Shown in pieces: positions 1-8,861 of a stretch of DNA of 64,000 nt. Position numbers and translations under genes: made by a program. The DNA is taken from contig NZ_JBBPBZ010000002.1 of assembly GCF_038070105.1 (NCBI RefSeq), forward strand, positions 1,872,001 to 1,936,000, written 5' to 3'. Numbering within the stretch: position 1 is the first letter of the stretch; every line of letters starts with the position of its first letter. The notes under the pieces were generated by a model, which made no database searches, had not been told where the DNA came from, and was given only the letters and a program-made list of their open reading frames with translations. The DNA is from Methylocystis sp. IM3. GTDB taxonomy: Bacteria; Pseudomonadota; Alphaproteobacteria; Rhizobiales; Beijerinckiaceae.

Positions 1-20
1 GGAAATCCGCGTGGTTAGCC

Positions 21-121
21 ACGGGGAGCGGCGGGGCGCGGCGGGTCTGAGGGGGGCGGAAAACCGGCGAAATGCCTAGAGAAAACGAGGATTTAGCGGG
101 GAGCTACGGGGAGCGGCGGGG
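21..121. repeat. 16-bp direct repeat, two copies 85 bp apart
   Basis: The 16 bases ACGGGGAGCGGCGGGG occur at 21-36 and again at 106-121. The surrounding sequence is G-rich and holds no convincing gene. It lies just beyond the 3' end of the neighbouring tRNA-Leu, where integration remnants are common, but no integrase is visible. Function unknown. Confidence 0.5.
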
Positions 122-150
122 AGGGGCGGGAAGGAGAACAAAAGGGGAAT

Positions 151-235
151 TGGTGCCCCTGGCCGGAGTCGAACCAGCACTCCTTGCGGAACTCGATTTT
201 GAGTCGAGCGCGTCTACCAATTCCGCCACAGGGGC
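151..235 (-). tRNA. tRNA-Leu (anticodon CAA)
   Basis: Read on the minus strand, the acceptor strand GCCCCTG pairs with CAGGGGC, followed by discriminator A and an encoded CCA (complement of TGG at 151-153). The anticodon arm is CTCGA-CTCAAAA-TCGAG, giving anticodon CAA. A long variable arm (about TTCCGCAAGGAG) marks it as class II leucine, and the T-loop GGTTCGACTCC is present. It decodes UUG. Confidence 0.95.
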
Positions 236-382
236 CCGAGCGTCGGCTTCATCGAAACCGTCCGTCAGCGGGGCGGATATTAGCGAGGCGGCAGGGCGCG
301 TCAAGCCGCGTGGCCGCCTTCTTTAGGTTAAACTTTTCGTGCTATGGCCTGCCATCCCGCCAGACGGCCTCGACGAGGGAAG

Positions 383-961
383 ATGAAAAAGCTTTACGAC
401 TGGACCATGTCGCTTGCGGCCAGCAAGCACGCGCCCTTCGCGCTCGGGGCCATCGCTTTCGCGGAAAGCTCGTTCTTCCCCGTGCCGCCGGACGTGATCC
501 TGGTGCCGATGACCCTCGCCGAGCCCAGGAAGGCCTGGTATTACGCGGCGCTGTGCACCATCGCGTCCGTCGCGGGCGGGGCGCTTGGCTATGCCTTTGG
601 GTCGCTCTTCTACGATACGATCGGGCAGTGGCTGATCAATTTCTACGGCTATGGCTCGAAGATGGAGGCGCTGCGCGCCTTCTATGCCCAATGGGGCGCG
701 ATCTTCATTTTGGTGAAGGGCTTCACGCCGATCCCCTACAAGCTCGTGACCATCGTGTCCGGCCTGCTGGGCTATAATTTCCCGCTGTTCATCGCGCTCT
801 CCTTCATCACGCGGGGCGCGCGCTTCTTCGTGCTGGCGGCCGCGATCAACCGCTTCGGCGAGCCGATCCGCGACAAGCTCGAAAGCCATTTCGGCCTCTT
901 CGTAGGGTCTCTGGCCGTGGTCGTGGTCGCGGGCTTCGCCCTTGCGGCCAAGATGTTCTGA
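383..961 (+). CDS. DedA/YqaA family membrane protein (VTT domain)
   Basis: A 192-residue integral membrane protein of the SNARE-associated/VTT (DedA-YqaA) family. The typical N-terminal re-entrant segment reads AFAESSFFPVPPDVILVP (about residues 25-45). The second family signature, GFTPIPYKLVTIVSG, lies near residues 115-130, followed by two hydrophobic segments. Related proteins act in envelope homeostasis, and the superfamily includes lipid carrier flippases; the substrate here cannot be inferred. I chose the ATG at 383 because GAGGGA lies just upstream; an in-frame ATG at 344 lacks a ribosome site. The next gene starts 2 bases downstream, so the two are probably cotranscribed. Confidence 0.85.
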   Translation: MKKLYDWTMSLAASKHAPFALGAIAFAESSFFPVPPDVILVPMTLAEPRKAWYYAALCTIASVAGGALGYAFGSLFYDTIGQWLINFYGYGSKMEALRAFYAQWGAIFILVKGFTPIPYKLVTIVSGLLGYNFPLFIALSFITRGARFFVLAAAINRFGEPIRDKLESHFGLFVGSLAVVVVAGFALAAKMF

Positions 962-963
962 TC

Positions 964-1461
964 GTGAAGGCTCTCCTTGCGGACATGAGCCCGCGCCTTA
1001 TCGCGACGTTCATCTTCGCCCTGTCCGCCGCGACGATCGGCGGCGCCTGGGCCTATGAGGCGCTCGGCTATCTGCCCTGCGAGCTCTGCTACAAGGAGCG
1101 CATTCCCTATTACGTCGCCTTCGCGCTGGCGCCGCTCGCCGCCTTCGCCGCGCAGACGGGCAGGGCGGGCCTCGCCCGCGGGGCATTTCTGCTGATGGCG
1201 GCGCTATTTGTCGCGGACGCCGGCCTCTCGATCTATCATTCGGGCGTCGAATGGAAGATCTTTGCCGGTCCTTCGGATTGCTCCGGCGCGCTGAGCGCGG
1301 CCGGCTCGATGGACGACTTCATGAAGCAGCTCAAGACCGTGAAGGTCGTGCGTTGCGACGAACCCACGCTTTTCGTGCTGGGCCTCACGCTTGCGAACTG
1401 GAACGTGCTGATCACGGGGGCGCTCGGGGCGCTCGCCGCCATGGGCGCCCGATCCCGCTAG
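964..1461 (+). CDS. dsbB: DsbB-family disulfide bond formation protein
   Basis: A 165-residue inner-membrane protein with the DsbB arrangement. A periplasmic CxxC pair (C39-C42 in PCELCYKER) follows the first membrane segment, and a second cysteine pair (C106, C131) sits in the later periplasmic loop. DsbB passes electrons from DsbA to quinone; the R in CYKER matches the conserved quinone-site arginine. The start is GTG at 964, or possibly ATG at 985. The gene follows the DedA-like gene by 2 bases. Its TAG overlaps the stop codon of the convergent SGNH gene in one CTAG, so no terminator separates them. Confidence 0.85.
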   Translation: MKALLADMSPRLIATFIFALSAATIGGAWAYEALGYLPCELCYKERIPYYVAFALAPLAAFAAQTGRAGLARGAFLLMAALFVADAGLSIYHSGVEWKIFAGPSDCSGALSAAGSMDDFMKQLKTVKVVRCDEPTLFVLGLTLANWNVLITGALGALAAMGARSR

Positions 1462-2090
1462 CCGATGATCCGCGCGCTGCGCTCCCAACCGCCATCGCCC
1501 GTGGCCGCACGGATGATGGCCTTTGCGATCTTCTCGCCCCCGGCCGACGAGGGCTCGATAGGATTGGCGTAATCTGCGGGCGCGTTCACGACAAGGCGCA
1601 GATCGATGATGGTGAGGCCATGCTCGACGCCGATTCGGATAATGGCGTCGTTGAAAGGCGCGAGCGCCGTTCTGGCGATATTCTGGAATATCTGGTCAGG
1701 GAAATTCCCCCAATAGATCGTGCAGATTGCCGAGTGCCTGTCGATGTGCAGACAGCCCTCGAGCATGGCGCGATAGGCCGCCTCGAACGCGCGCGCGGCG
1801 TCGCCGATCATCGCGACGGCCTGCGCACTCTTGGTCACCGGCGCGTCGAGCAGCGGAGCAAGCTCGAGCACGTCATTGCCGCCCACGCTGACGACAAGCT
1901 TGTCCACATCGGCCGGGAGTTTCGCGAGTTGCGGGGCGACCTCGTCGATCCGGGCGCCATCGACAGCCCCGAGCGTGGCCCGCCAGCCAATCGGAATATG
2001 CTTCCTCACCTGCTTGATGACAGCCGGTCCGCCTACCGTATAGGCCGCGTTGTCGAAGATGGAGTCGCCGACGAGCGCGAGATGCGCCAT
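1458..2090 (-). CDS. SGNH/GDSL-type hydrolase
   Basis: A 210-residue protein with SGNH blocks: LVGDSIFDN at the N-terminus (block I nucleophile Ser) and VSVGGNDVLEL (block III Asn) near residue 70. The block V Asp-His pair is not clear in the C-terminal part, so catalysis is likely but unproven. Family members hydrolyse ester bonds in lipids, polysaccharide acyl groups or small esters; the substrate is unknown. No signal peptide is evident from the chosen ATG at 2090, so it is probably cytosolic. Upstream in-frame codons back to 2183 lack a convincing ribosome site. It is convergent with dsbB, sharing CTAG at the stops. Confidence 0.75.
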   Translation of the reverse strand: MAHLALVGDSIFDNAAYTVGGPAVIKQVRKHIPIGWRATLGAVDGARIDEVAPQLAKLPADVDKLVVSVGGNDVLELAPLLDAPVTKSAQAVAMIGDAARAFEAAYRAMLEGCLHIDRHSAICTIYWGNFPDQIFQNIARTALAPFNDAIIRIGVEHGLTIIDLRLVVNAPADYANPIEPSSAGGEKIAKAIIRAATGDGGWERSARIIG

Positions 2091-2205
2091 TGAGGTGCCA
2101 CCCTGCGTCCCTGTTGTCCTGCGAGGAATATAGGGCGCGGGCCGAAGCCGCCGCAAAGACCCCATGCGCAAGGCGGTCCGCACGCCCTGCGCCGAGCCGT
2201 AGGCG

Positions 2206-3381
2206 TTACGCGCTTTCCGCGGCGAGGCGCGCCCGAGCCCGCAGTTTCTCCGTCTCGCTTTTCAGCTGGCCGCAGGCGGCGAGAATGTCGCGGCCGCGCG
2301 GCGTGCGCACGGGGCTCGCGTAGCCCGCGTTGAAGACGATATCGGAGAAGCGTTCGATCGTCTCCCAGTCCGAGCACTCGTAAGGCGCGCCGGGCCAAGG
2401 GTTGAAGGGAATGAGATTGATCTTCGCCGGCACGCCCTTGAGCAGCCGCACCAGTTCGCGCGCCTCGGCCGGGCTGTCGTTGACGCCCTTGAGCATCACA
2501 TATTCGAAGGTGATGCGGCGGGCGTTGCTTGCGCCGGGATAGTCGCGGCAGGCCTGCAACAGTTCCTTGATTGGATATTTCTTGTTCAACGGCACGAGCA
2601 CGTCGCGCAGATCGTCGCGCACGGCGTGGAGCGAGATGGCCAGCGCCGGCCCGCAATCCGCGCCGAGCCGCTCGATCTGCGGCACGACGCCCGATGTCGA
2701 GACCGTGATGCGCCGCTTGGAGAGGGAGAGCCCGTCGCCATCGGCCATGATATCGACGGCCGCCATGACGTTCTCGATATTGTAGAGCGGTTCGCCCATG
2801 CCCATGAAGACGATGTTGGAGACGGCGCGCACGCCTTCCCCCGAGGGGACGAGGCCGTCGGTGGGGCGCTCCCGGTCGGGAAAGTCGCCGAGCCGCTGCC
2901 GCGCCACGAGAAGCTGGCCGACGATTTCCGCCGTCGTCAGATTGCGCACGAGCTTCTGCGTCCCGGTGTGGCAGAAGCTGCAGTTGAGCGTGCAGCCGAC
3001 CTGTGAGGAGACGCAGAGCGTGCCGCGGTCGCTTTCGGGAATGTAGACGCACTCGACTTCCGCGCCCTTGTCGAGGGCGTCGACGGGGGCGAGGCGCAAG
3101 AGCCATTTGCGGGTGCCGTCGACGGAAATCTGCTCCTCGACGATCTCCGGCAGGCGAAGTTCGAAGGCGTCGTCGAGCGTCGCGCGCAACGCCTTGGAAA
3201 TATTGAGCATTTCCTCGAATCCGCGCGCACCGCGGAAATAGACCCAGTGCCAAAGCTGCGCCACGCGCATTCGGATCTCGCGTTCCGGTAGGCCGAGCGC
3301 GCGCAAGGAGTCCGCCATGCCGGAGCGCGTCATGCCGGCGAGCGATGGTTTGTCGGCGGCGGCGGTGTGTGACAAAGTCAT
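2206..3381 (-). CDS. rlmN: 23S rRNA (adenine2503-C2)-methyltransferase RlmN (also tRNA A37)
   Basis: A 391-residue radical-SAM enzyme of normal RlmN length. The cluster-binding CxxxCxxC is C130-C134-C137 in GCTLNCSFC. The GMGEPL motif and the C-terminal catalytic cysteine in AACGQL are present, so both the methyl-carrier and cluster cysteines are intact. It uses two SAM molecules to methylate C2 of A2503 in 23S rRNA and A37 in some tRNAs. The ATG at 3381 fits the family's N-terminus. The gene diverges from the glycosyltransferase gene; the roughly 70-bp space between them must hold both promoters. Confidence 0.95.
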   Translation of the reverse strand: MTLSHTAAADKPSLAGMTRSGMADSLRALGLPEREIRMRVAQLWHWVYFRGARGFEEMLNISKALRATLDDAFELRLPEIVEEQISVDGTRKWLLRLAPVDALDKGAEVECVYIPESDRGTLCVSSQVGCTLNCSFCHTGTQKLVRNLTTAEIVGQLLVARQRLGDFPDRERPTDGLVPSGEGVRAVSNIVFMGMGEPLYNIENVMAAVDIMADGDGLSLSKRRITVSTSGVVPQIERLGADCGPALAISLHAVRDDLRDVLVPLNKKYPIKELLQACRDYPGASNARRITFEYVMLKGVNDSPAEARELVRLLKGVPAKINLIPFNPWPGAPYECSDWETIERFSDIVFNAGYASPVRTPRGRDILAACGQLKSETEKLRARARLAAESA

Positions 3382-3451
3382 ATTCGATCCCTGGAGCTTG
3401 GCGCTCTAATTGGGTCTGGCGCTGGCGGCCGGGCGAGCCCGCGCCCAAGAG

Positions 3452-4806
3452 ATGCGCATTTCCGCCCATTTTATCCAGAGCAAGGACCAGGCGAAACTGT
3501 CCGCGCGCAAAATCCTCATAGCGACCTTCGGGTCGCTTGGCGACATCCATCCTTTCGTTGCGCTGGGCCAGGCGCTGGCGCGGGAAGGCTTCGCGCCCGT
3601 GATCGCGACGAGCGCCGTCTATGCGGACCATATTCGCGGCGAGGGGCTCGGCTTCGCGCCCATCCGGCCGGATGCCGAGGATCTCATGGCGCGGCTCGGC
3701 ATGGATCTCGGCGAAATCGCCCGCAAGATGGCGGAAGATGACAAGTTTCTCTTTGATACGCTTATCTTTCCGCATCTTCGCGAGAGCTACGACGACCTTC
3801 TGGCCGCCGCCGAGGGGGCGGAAGTCGTGGTTTCGCACAGCCTCGCCTTCGCGGCGCGCCTCGTGGCCGAGACGAAGGGCCTGCCGCTCGTGACCGTGCT
3901 GCTCTCGCCGTTAATGCTCTATTCGGCCTTCGATCCGCCGCTCGCTTCACGAGTTCCGCTGCGCCGCGCGCCGGTCTGGCCGATCGAGATCGCCTACAAC
4001 CGGCTTCTCTTGTGGTCGCTGGCGCAGGCCGTGGGCCTTTGGGCCGAGCCGCTGCGTCGGCTGCGCCGCGAGCTGGGACTGCGGCCGCGTTACGGGCTGG
4101 ACCTGCTGCTGGGATCTAAATCCTCGACCGCCGTCATCGGCCTGTTCAGCCCGGCGCTGGCCCCGTCGCAGCCCGATCACGGCTCCCGGACGCTCATCGC
4201 CGGGCATACGTTCCACGACCGCTATCTCGACGGCGGCGCGCTCGCCGCGGAGCTTGAGGAGTTCCTGGACGGCGGAGAGGCGCCCGTCGTTTTTACGCTC
4301 GGCAGCTTCGTCACTTTGGCCCGGAAGGATTACTATCGCGACTGCGCCCGCGTCGCCGAGCGGCTTGGTCGGCGCGCCGTCCTGCTCGCCCATGCGGACG
4401 AGGTCGACGAGATCGGCGACGACCTGCCGGACGGGGTTTTCGCCGCCGCCTACATACCGCATTCGCAAATCTTCCCGCGCGCGGCGGCGATTGTGCACCA
4501 CGGGGGATTGGCACAGTCGGGCAGGCGCTTCGCGCCGGCCGGCCGCAGGTCGTCACGCCCTTCCTTGGCGATCAGTTCGACAACGCGGAGCGGCTCGCGC
4601 GGCTCGGCGTGGCGCAGGTGGTCGACGGCAAGACCGCGACCGCTGACGCGCTGTGGCGGGCGCTCTCCCGCCTCGACCACGATTGCGCGGCGCAGGCGGA
4701 GAAAGTGGCGGGCCTCGTCAGGAGAGAGGACGGCGCTGGCGTAGCGGCGGTGCGGATCGCGGCGCTGGTCGGTCAAGGCGCCGGGAGAGAATGGGCTTCA
4801 TGCTGA
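3452..4806 (+). CDS. UGT-like glycosyltransferase, interrupted by a -1 frameshift
   Basis: A glycosyltransferase related to the GT1/sterol glucosyltransferase and rhamnosyltransferase group. The N-terminal Rossmann motif ILIATFGSLGDIHPFVALG and a C-terminal donor-binding HHGG are visible. The first frame runs from ATG 3452 (a TTG at 3410 is also open) to about 4505, then becomes Arg/Ser-rich and meaningless up to 4744. The expected continuation, GIGTVGQALRAGRPQVVTPF then LGDQFDNAERLARLGVAQVV, lies in another frame ending at 4806. The break is at a run of five Gs after CACCAC (about 4498-4505), where one more G restores HHGGIGTVG. Sequencing error or real null allele cannot be told apart. The chagasin-like gene begins inside its 3' end. 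Confidence 0.8.
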
Positions 4807-5147
4807 GGGGGGCTATCGTTCTGGCCGTTCTGCTCGGCTCGCACGCGACAGCGCAAGATGCGCTGCGACTGAAACTCGGCGCCAGCGCGTCCGTTCGGCT
4901 CCCGGAGACTCCGTCGACCGGATACTCATGGCGCATCGACGAGGGCGCAAGCAAGGGGCTCGATCTCATCGGCATCGCGGACCGCGGGCACACGCCGGGC
5001 AAACCACTCCCCGGCGCGCCGGGCGTTCATGTCTGGTCTATCCGCGCCCAGAAGTTGGGACAGGCGTCGATTCGTTTCGTCTATCAACGCCCCTGGGAGC
5101 CAGCACCAGCGGAGACGCGAGAGATCCGGATCGAAATCTTCAGATAG
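4791..5147 (+). CDS. Chagasin-like protease inhibitor I42 family protein, secreted
   Basis: A small exported protein of about 118 residues. A hydrophobic signal peptide ends near ATAQ. The mature part has three loop signatures of the chagasin (I42) fold: PSTGYSW (the NPTTGY loop), PGAPGVHVW (the GxxG loop) and YQRPWE (the RPW loop). Family members wedge these loops into C1-type cysteine protease active sites. The target here is unknown, and no cysteine protease is encoded nearby. GGGAGAGA at 4783-4790 can serve either ATG 4791 or ATG 4800. The gene overlaps the end of the frameshifted glycosyltransferase, so it is translationally coupled to it. Confidence 0.7.
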   Translation: MGFMLRGAIVLAVLLGSHATAQDALRLKLGASASVRLPETPSTGYSWRIDEGASKGLDLIGIADRGHTPGKPLPGAPGVHVWSIRAQKLGQASIRFVYQRPWEPAPAETREIRIEIFR

Positions 5148-5150
5148 AGT

Positions 5151-5402
5151 TTATTTGCCCCGCCGGCGCAGGGGGAACGCGCCGTCGTCGTAAAGCGGGC
5201 GGATTTGATCCCCGAAGTAATGCGTGTCGTTGATTTCGAGCGTCGAGCCCTTCAGAATTTCCGGCGCCAGCTCTTCGACGGCGAAACGTATGGCCTCCGC
5301 GGCCTGTTCGAATCGCCGGAAGACGAGGGCCTTCCGCCGCCTATGGGGGCTCTTGGCGTAATAGAGCGAGGCCTGCTCGAAATAAGCGCTCATCTCCATC
5401 AC
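5151..5402 (-). CDS. Hypothetical protein, 83 aa
   Basis: A small, probably cytosolic protein with helical character (FEQASLYYAKSPHRRRKALV, then RRFEQAAEAIRFAVEELAPE) and a C-terminal part ending in a basic RRRGK. No domain is recognised. It is the last of three short minus-strand genes at 5838-5151; the gap to the gene before it is 15 bases, which suggests an operon. The stop lies 3 bases from the convergent chagasin-like gene. Confidence 0.65.
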   Translation of the reverse strand: MMEMSAYFEQASLYYAKSPHRRRKALVFRRFEQAAEAIRFAVEELAPEILKGSTLEINDTHYFGDQIRPLYDDGAFPLRRRGK

Positions 5403-5417
5403 GGCCTCCCGGGTAAA

Positions 5418-5663
5418 TCAGCCAGCCCGTTCCAGGGCGGCTTCCACGACGACACGCTCCTGACCGTCACGTTCCGAGCGGATGCGGTACTGAAGGCCCT
5501 GTCCGCCGTCCGGCAGCTGGCGCGTCACCCGAAAGTGGCCACGCTCCCCCGAGGGGTTGGGGCGATAGGCGACGATGACGCCAACCTGGAATTTATGCGT
5601 GGGCGTCGCGACGGGTCTCGCCCGCCGATGCCGCTCCCGCGCGTTGATGCTGTCCGTCGTCAT
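5418..5663 (-). CDS. Hypothetical protein, 81 aa, with a short beta-rich domain
   Basis: The start is ATG at 5663 (MTTDSINARERH). The N-terminus is basic; the rest (HKFQVGVIVAYRPNPSG, FRVTRQLPDGGQGLQYRIRS) looks like a small beta-barrel, reminiscent of short Hyphomicrobiales proteins of unknown function. No catalytic motif is visible. It lies between two other short minus-strand genes with gaps of 15 and 34 bases. Confidence 0.6.
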   Translation of the reverse strand: MTTDSINARERHRRARPVATPTHKFQVGVIVAYRPNPSGERGHFRVTRQLPDGGQGLQYRIRSERDGQERVVVEAALERAG

Positions 5664-5697
5664 TGGCCGCCTCTTTTCAGACTGTAAGCCCCGATCG

Positions 5698-5838
5698 TCA
5701 CTTCTTGGCGCGGTCCTGGGACTTGATTCTTTCGATCGTCGACCAAGGGGCCGCCGCGCCGGACGCGGGGGCGACCGCCGGCTTCTCTTTTTTTGGTTTC
5801 TTCGCTTCGCGGTTGCTGCGGCGCTGACCTTTGGCCAT
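5698..5838 (-). CDS. Small basic hypothetical protein, 46 aa
   Basis: A short, lysine-rich protein (MAKGQRRSNREAKKPKKEKP) with an Ala/Pro linker and a short C-terminal helix (WSTIERIKSQDRAKK). The charge suggests nucleic-acid or ribosome contact, but nothing proves it. It lies downstream of cspA in the same direction, separated by 94 bases, and heads the row of three short genes. Confidence 0.6.
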   Translation of the reverse strand: MAKGQRRSNREAKKPKKEKPAVAPASGAAAPWSTIERIKSQDRAKK

Positions 5839-5932
5839 ATCCGTCGTCCCATTTCTGTCGGAGACGTCCGGAAGCGGCAGTATCGCCGCCGCTCCCTTTC
5901 CCTTTTCAGGGACAGCCTTCAGACGCGACGGC

Positions 5933-6145
5933 CTAACCTTGCAGTTGCAACATGTCGGCGGAAAACTTGCCGCTGCGCTTGTCGACGAAGAGCTCGTAGC
6001 CGACCTTCTGGCCCTCGATGAGGGAAGAAATGCCGGCGCGCTCGATCGCGCTGACATGAACGAAGACGTCGGGACCGCCGGCTTCCGGCTGAATGAATCC
6101 GAAGCCCTTGTTGGCGTTGAACCACTTTACGGTGCCTGTTTGCAT
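5933..6145 (-). CDS. Cold-shock protein, CspA family
   Basis: A 70-residue single cold-shock domain. Both RNA-binding motifs are present: RNP1 as KGFGFIQP and RNP2 as VFVHVSAI. The N-terminus [12 protein letters not shown] is typical. Such proteins bind single-stranded RNA and DNA and melt mRNA structure. The start is ATG 6145. A candidate promoter at 6288-6315 would give a leader of about 135 bases, in keeping with cold-shock mRNAs. Confidence 0.95.
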   Translation of the reverse strand: MQTGTVKWFNANKGFGFIQPEAGGPDVFVHVSAIERAGISSLIEGQKVGYELFVDKRSGKFSADMLQLQG

Positions 6146-6287
6146 TGGGGTGTCCTTTCCAGGAGCGGTTGTGCGGCTGCGAGATCGTCGCCGCGCGATA
6201 GATCGAAGTTCTGGAGAGGAAGACACAAGCCGACGCGCCAAGGGCGTGAGAGAAAGTAAGATCGTCCGGCCGAAACCCGATTTCTTT

Positions 6288-6315
6288 AATATAGCTGGGC
6301 GGAGATTAAAAACAA
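6288..6315 (-). promoter_or_regulatory. Candidate promoter for the cspA-like gene
   Basis: On the minus strand, TTGTTT (complement of 6310-6315) and TATATT (complement of 6288-6293) are separated by 16 bases, inside an unusually AT-rich stretch (about 6285-6352). Transcription would start near 6280. No other gene occupies 6146-6377. Confidence 0.45.
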
Positions 6316-6377
6316 TGATGATGAAAACTTATTTTTTATTATTTTTTCAATAGATGCCTTGGGAGAAATACGTAGCT

Positions 6378-7247
6378 TCAATCCGACGTGCGGCGCGCCG
6401 ACTTCATTGCATCCTCCAGCCGCACGGTCGCCGAGCCGGGTCTGGCGGGTTTCTGCTGGCTTTCATGCGGCGCCCAGCCGGAAATCCAGACGATCTCGAA
6501 GCTGGCCCGCACGCGCCCGTCGGCGTCGGAAAAACGCTCGGCGTAAATCTGCGCGGCGCGCGCCAGCACGTCCCGGCGGAGCGGCCGAGACGCGCGCTTC
6601 ACGAGAACATTGGCCGCGCCCATGGCGCGCAGATCGGCCATCAGCGCGAGCGCCGAGTCGTAGCGGAGAGTGAAGCTGTCCACATCCGCGACGGGCAGAG
6701 CGAAGCCCGCCCGTTGCAGGAGCCCGCCCATGTCCCGCACGTCGACAAAGGGTGAGACGCGTGGACTGGCGCCGCCCGTTATCTCTTCCTCGGCCTGCGC
6801 CAGCGCGACGCGCAGCTCCACCAAGCTCGTCCCGCCGGGGAGGCAGGCCAGAAACAGTCCGTCGGGCGCGAGGACGCGGCGCACCTGAGCGAGGACGCCC
6901 GGCAGGTCGTTTACCCATTGCAGCGCCATGCCGCAGACGACAAGGTCGAAGGAGGCCGGCGCGAAGGGCAGGGTCTCCTCGTCAACGACCGCCGCCCCGC
7001 CATAACGGCTCGCGCGAAGCGGAGCCGCGCGCCCGCTCGCGACGATCGCCGCCGAGAAATGTTCCCCCGGCGCGCCGAGGTCGAGCGAACGCGGGAAGTC
7101 GCGTTTGACAGTCAGAAGCCTGTCGAGCAGGTCGTCGGCTGCACGCGCCAGAAGGAAATCCGGGGCGCCGCGCGCAATCGCCCGACGTAGCCGTCTGTGC
7201 AGCAGGTCTCGGTCGAAGATGCGCGGAGCGGAAAGCTTGTTCGTCAT
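6378..7247 (-). CDS. SAM-dependent methyltransferase, BioC/NDUFAF5-like
   Basis: A 289-residue class I methyltransferase. The N-terminus APRIFDRDLLHRRLRRA is shared by the alphaproteobacterial BioC-like and mitochondrial NDUFAF5 group. The SAM fold follows: SLDLGAPG (motif I, departing from the usual DxGxGxG), LPFAPASFDLVVCGMALQWV (post-I to motif II) and LAPDGLFLACLPGG. NDUFAF5 modifies a complex I subunit; BioC methylates malonyl-ACP. The sequence alone does not decide, and no biotin genes are adjacent. ATG 7247 is chosen over 7283 because it matches the family start. Confidence 0.75.
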   Translation of the reverse strand: MTNKLSAPRIFDRDLLHRRLRRAIARGAPDFLLARAADDLLDRLLTVKRDFPRSLDLGAPGEHFSAAIVASGRAAPLRASRYGGAAVVDEETLPFAPASFDLVVCGMALQWVNDLPGVLAQVRRVLAPDGLFLACLPGGTSLVELRVALAQAEEEITGGASPRVSPFVDVRDMGGLLQRAGFALPVADVDSFTLRYDSALALMADLRAMGAANVLVKRASRPLRRDVLARAAQIYAERFSDADGRVRASFEIVWISGWAPHESQQKPARPGSATVRLEDAMKSARRTSD

Positions 7248-7478
7248 GGCCTTGTCTATTGCGCGCGAGGATCGAACGGGCAAGCGCCTTGGCGTCGCGG
7301 ATCGGCGCGCTTCATCTACTCAGATAACGGACTCACGGAGGACGCCCCTCCGCGCAGGTCAGAAAGTCTTAAGGTTAAACCCTAACCGCAAGTTGCGGAA
7401 CTCTTAGACAGTCTGAGGGCCAAGGTTAAAATGCGCCAATAGCTTTCCGTACCTGCGTTCAGCCCAAGGTGTGTATCC

Positions 7479-8009
7479 ATGCGTAAATCGTTTTTCCGGG
7501 CCATGGTCCCGCTTTTCGCCGCCGCGGCGACGCTTGGCCTCGCCGCTCTCCCGCAATCCGCTTCGGCTCGCGACACGATCGCCTTCTCGTCCGAGGTCGA
7601 GCCCGGCACGATCGTCATCAGCGCCAGCCAGCGCCGTCTCTTTTATGTCGTGAGCCCCGGCGTCGCCATCAGCTATCCGGTCGCCGTGCCCAAGCGTGGG
7701 AAGGAGTGGTCGGGCTACACTTCCGTCGATGGCAAATATGTTCAACCCGACTGGGTTCCGCCTGCGGTCGTCAAGGCGGATCACCCGGAGCTTCCGAATT
7801 TCATCCCCGGCGGCTCCCCGCGCAATCCGATGGGCGTCGCGGCCTTGACGCTCGATCGGGGCGACGTGGCGATCCATGGCACCACCTCCAGGATGCGCGC
7901 CTCGATCGGCACGGCCGCGTCCTATGGCTGCATCCGCATGCTGAACGAGGACGTGGCCGACCTTTATGAGCGCGTGAGCGTCGGTTCGCCCGTGCTGATG
8001 CGGCCCTGA
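7479..8009 (+). CDS. L,D-transpeptidase (YkuD/ErfK family)
   Basis: A 176-residue exported enzyme. The signal peptide is residues 1-30 (MRKSFFRAMVPLFAAAATLG, then cleavage after SASA). The YkuD domain has H133 (AIHGTT) and the catalytic cysteine C151 in SYGCIRM, so it should be active. Such enzymes make 3-3 peptidoglycan cross-links or attach proteins to the wall. It stands alone; an untranslated region of 230 bases precedes it. Confidence 0.92.
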   Translation: MRKSFFRAMVPLFAAAATLGLAALPQSASARDTIAFSSEVEPGTIVISASQRRLFYVVSPGVAISYPVAVPKRGKEWSGYTSVDGKYVQPDWVPPAVVKADHPELPNFIPGGSPRNPMGVAALTLDRGDVAIHGTTSRMRASIGTAASYGCIRMLNEDVADLYERVSVGSPVLMRP

Positions 8010-8357
8010 TCACAGCGTCATGGCCCGGCGCCGGGAAGCCAACTGGCGCCGGATGGAAGTAAAGGGCGACTTCTCCAAAGGTTTTTGTCTCCGCGCCTGC
8101 GTCTATCTGTGGAATGAAGCTTCCGGCCCATGGACGGGGCAGGGCGAATCCCCCAGTCTGCGCCCGATCGACGCGTGTTTCGCACCAAGAGCCGTCACGC
8201 GTTTCTGAAACAGGTGGAGTATATTGGCGGGAGTGATTGATTCGTTGGCGCGAATCTTCGTGAAAGGAGGCGCCTGTTACCGGTTGATCGCGTTGTAGCG
8301 TCGTCCCTCAGTTCGTCAGTCGCCGCGTCCTGCCGACACCCCGATGAAGGTTGGCTC
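8010..8357. other. Intergenic region without a recognised gene
   Basis: I see no convincing coding sequence, RNA gene or terminator here. A 62-codon frame at 8020-8208 has no ribosome site or recognisable content. The stretch probably holds the promoter of the ybjN-proC pair. Confidence 0.4.
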
Positions 8358-8861
8358 ATGCTGATCGCTAGAGAAAAAGAAACGGAACGCGCCGAGCATC
8401 CGGTGGATGTTGTGGAGCAACTGGCCGCCACCAACGACTGGAGCTTCGACCGCGAGGACGAAGACGAAATTTCGATCGCCGTCACCGGCGCCTGGACCGA
8501 GTATCAGGTCGCCTTCACCTGGCTTCCCCAACTCGAGACGCTTCACGTCAGCTGCGCCTTCGATCTCAAGGCGCCCGCGCGCCGCCGTCCCGAAGTCCTG
8601 TCGCTCGTCAATGCGATCAACGAACAAATGTGGATCGGCCATTTCGACTTCTGGCCGCAGGAAGGCGTCGCGATGCACCGACATGGGCTGATCCTCTCCG
8701 GCGGCGCGCAGCCTTCCGCGTCCCAGTGCGCGGCCCTGCTCGACAACGCGCTCGCCTCCTGCGAACGTTATTATCAGGCATTTCAGTTCGTGCTCTGGGC
8801 CGGCAAATCCGCGCGCGAGGCGCTGGACGCCGCAAATTTCGAAACGAAAGGCGAGGCGTGA
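8358..8861 (+). CDS. YbjN domain-containing protein
   Basis: A 167-residue cytosolic protein of the YbjN fold, which resembles type III secretion chaperones. Landmarks are DVVEQLAATNDWSFDREDED at the N-terminus, LHVSCAFDLKAPARRRPEVL mid-protein, LVNAINEQMWIGHFDF, and a C-terminal amphipathic helix. Its function is not established; the position directly before proC recurs in alphaproteobacteria. Its TGA overlaps the GTG start of proC, so the two are coupled. Confidence 0.8.
   Translation: MLIAREKETERAEHPVDVVEQLAATNDWSFDREDEDEISIAVTGAWTEYQVAFTWLPQLETLHVSCAFDLKAPARRRPEVLSLVNAINEQMWIGHFDFWPQEGVAMHRHGLILSGGAQPSASQCAALLDNALASCERYYQAFQFVLWAGKSAREALDAANFETKGEA

Noticed and set aside
21..121. 16-bp direct repeat as an attachment-site pair
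   Set aside because: Only 85 bp separate the copies, there is no integrase nearby, and the repeat is not part of the tRNA-Leu sequence.
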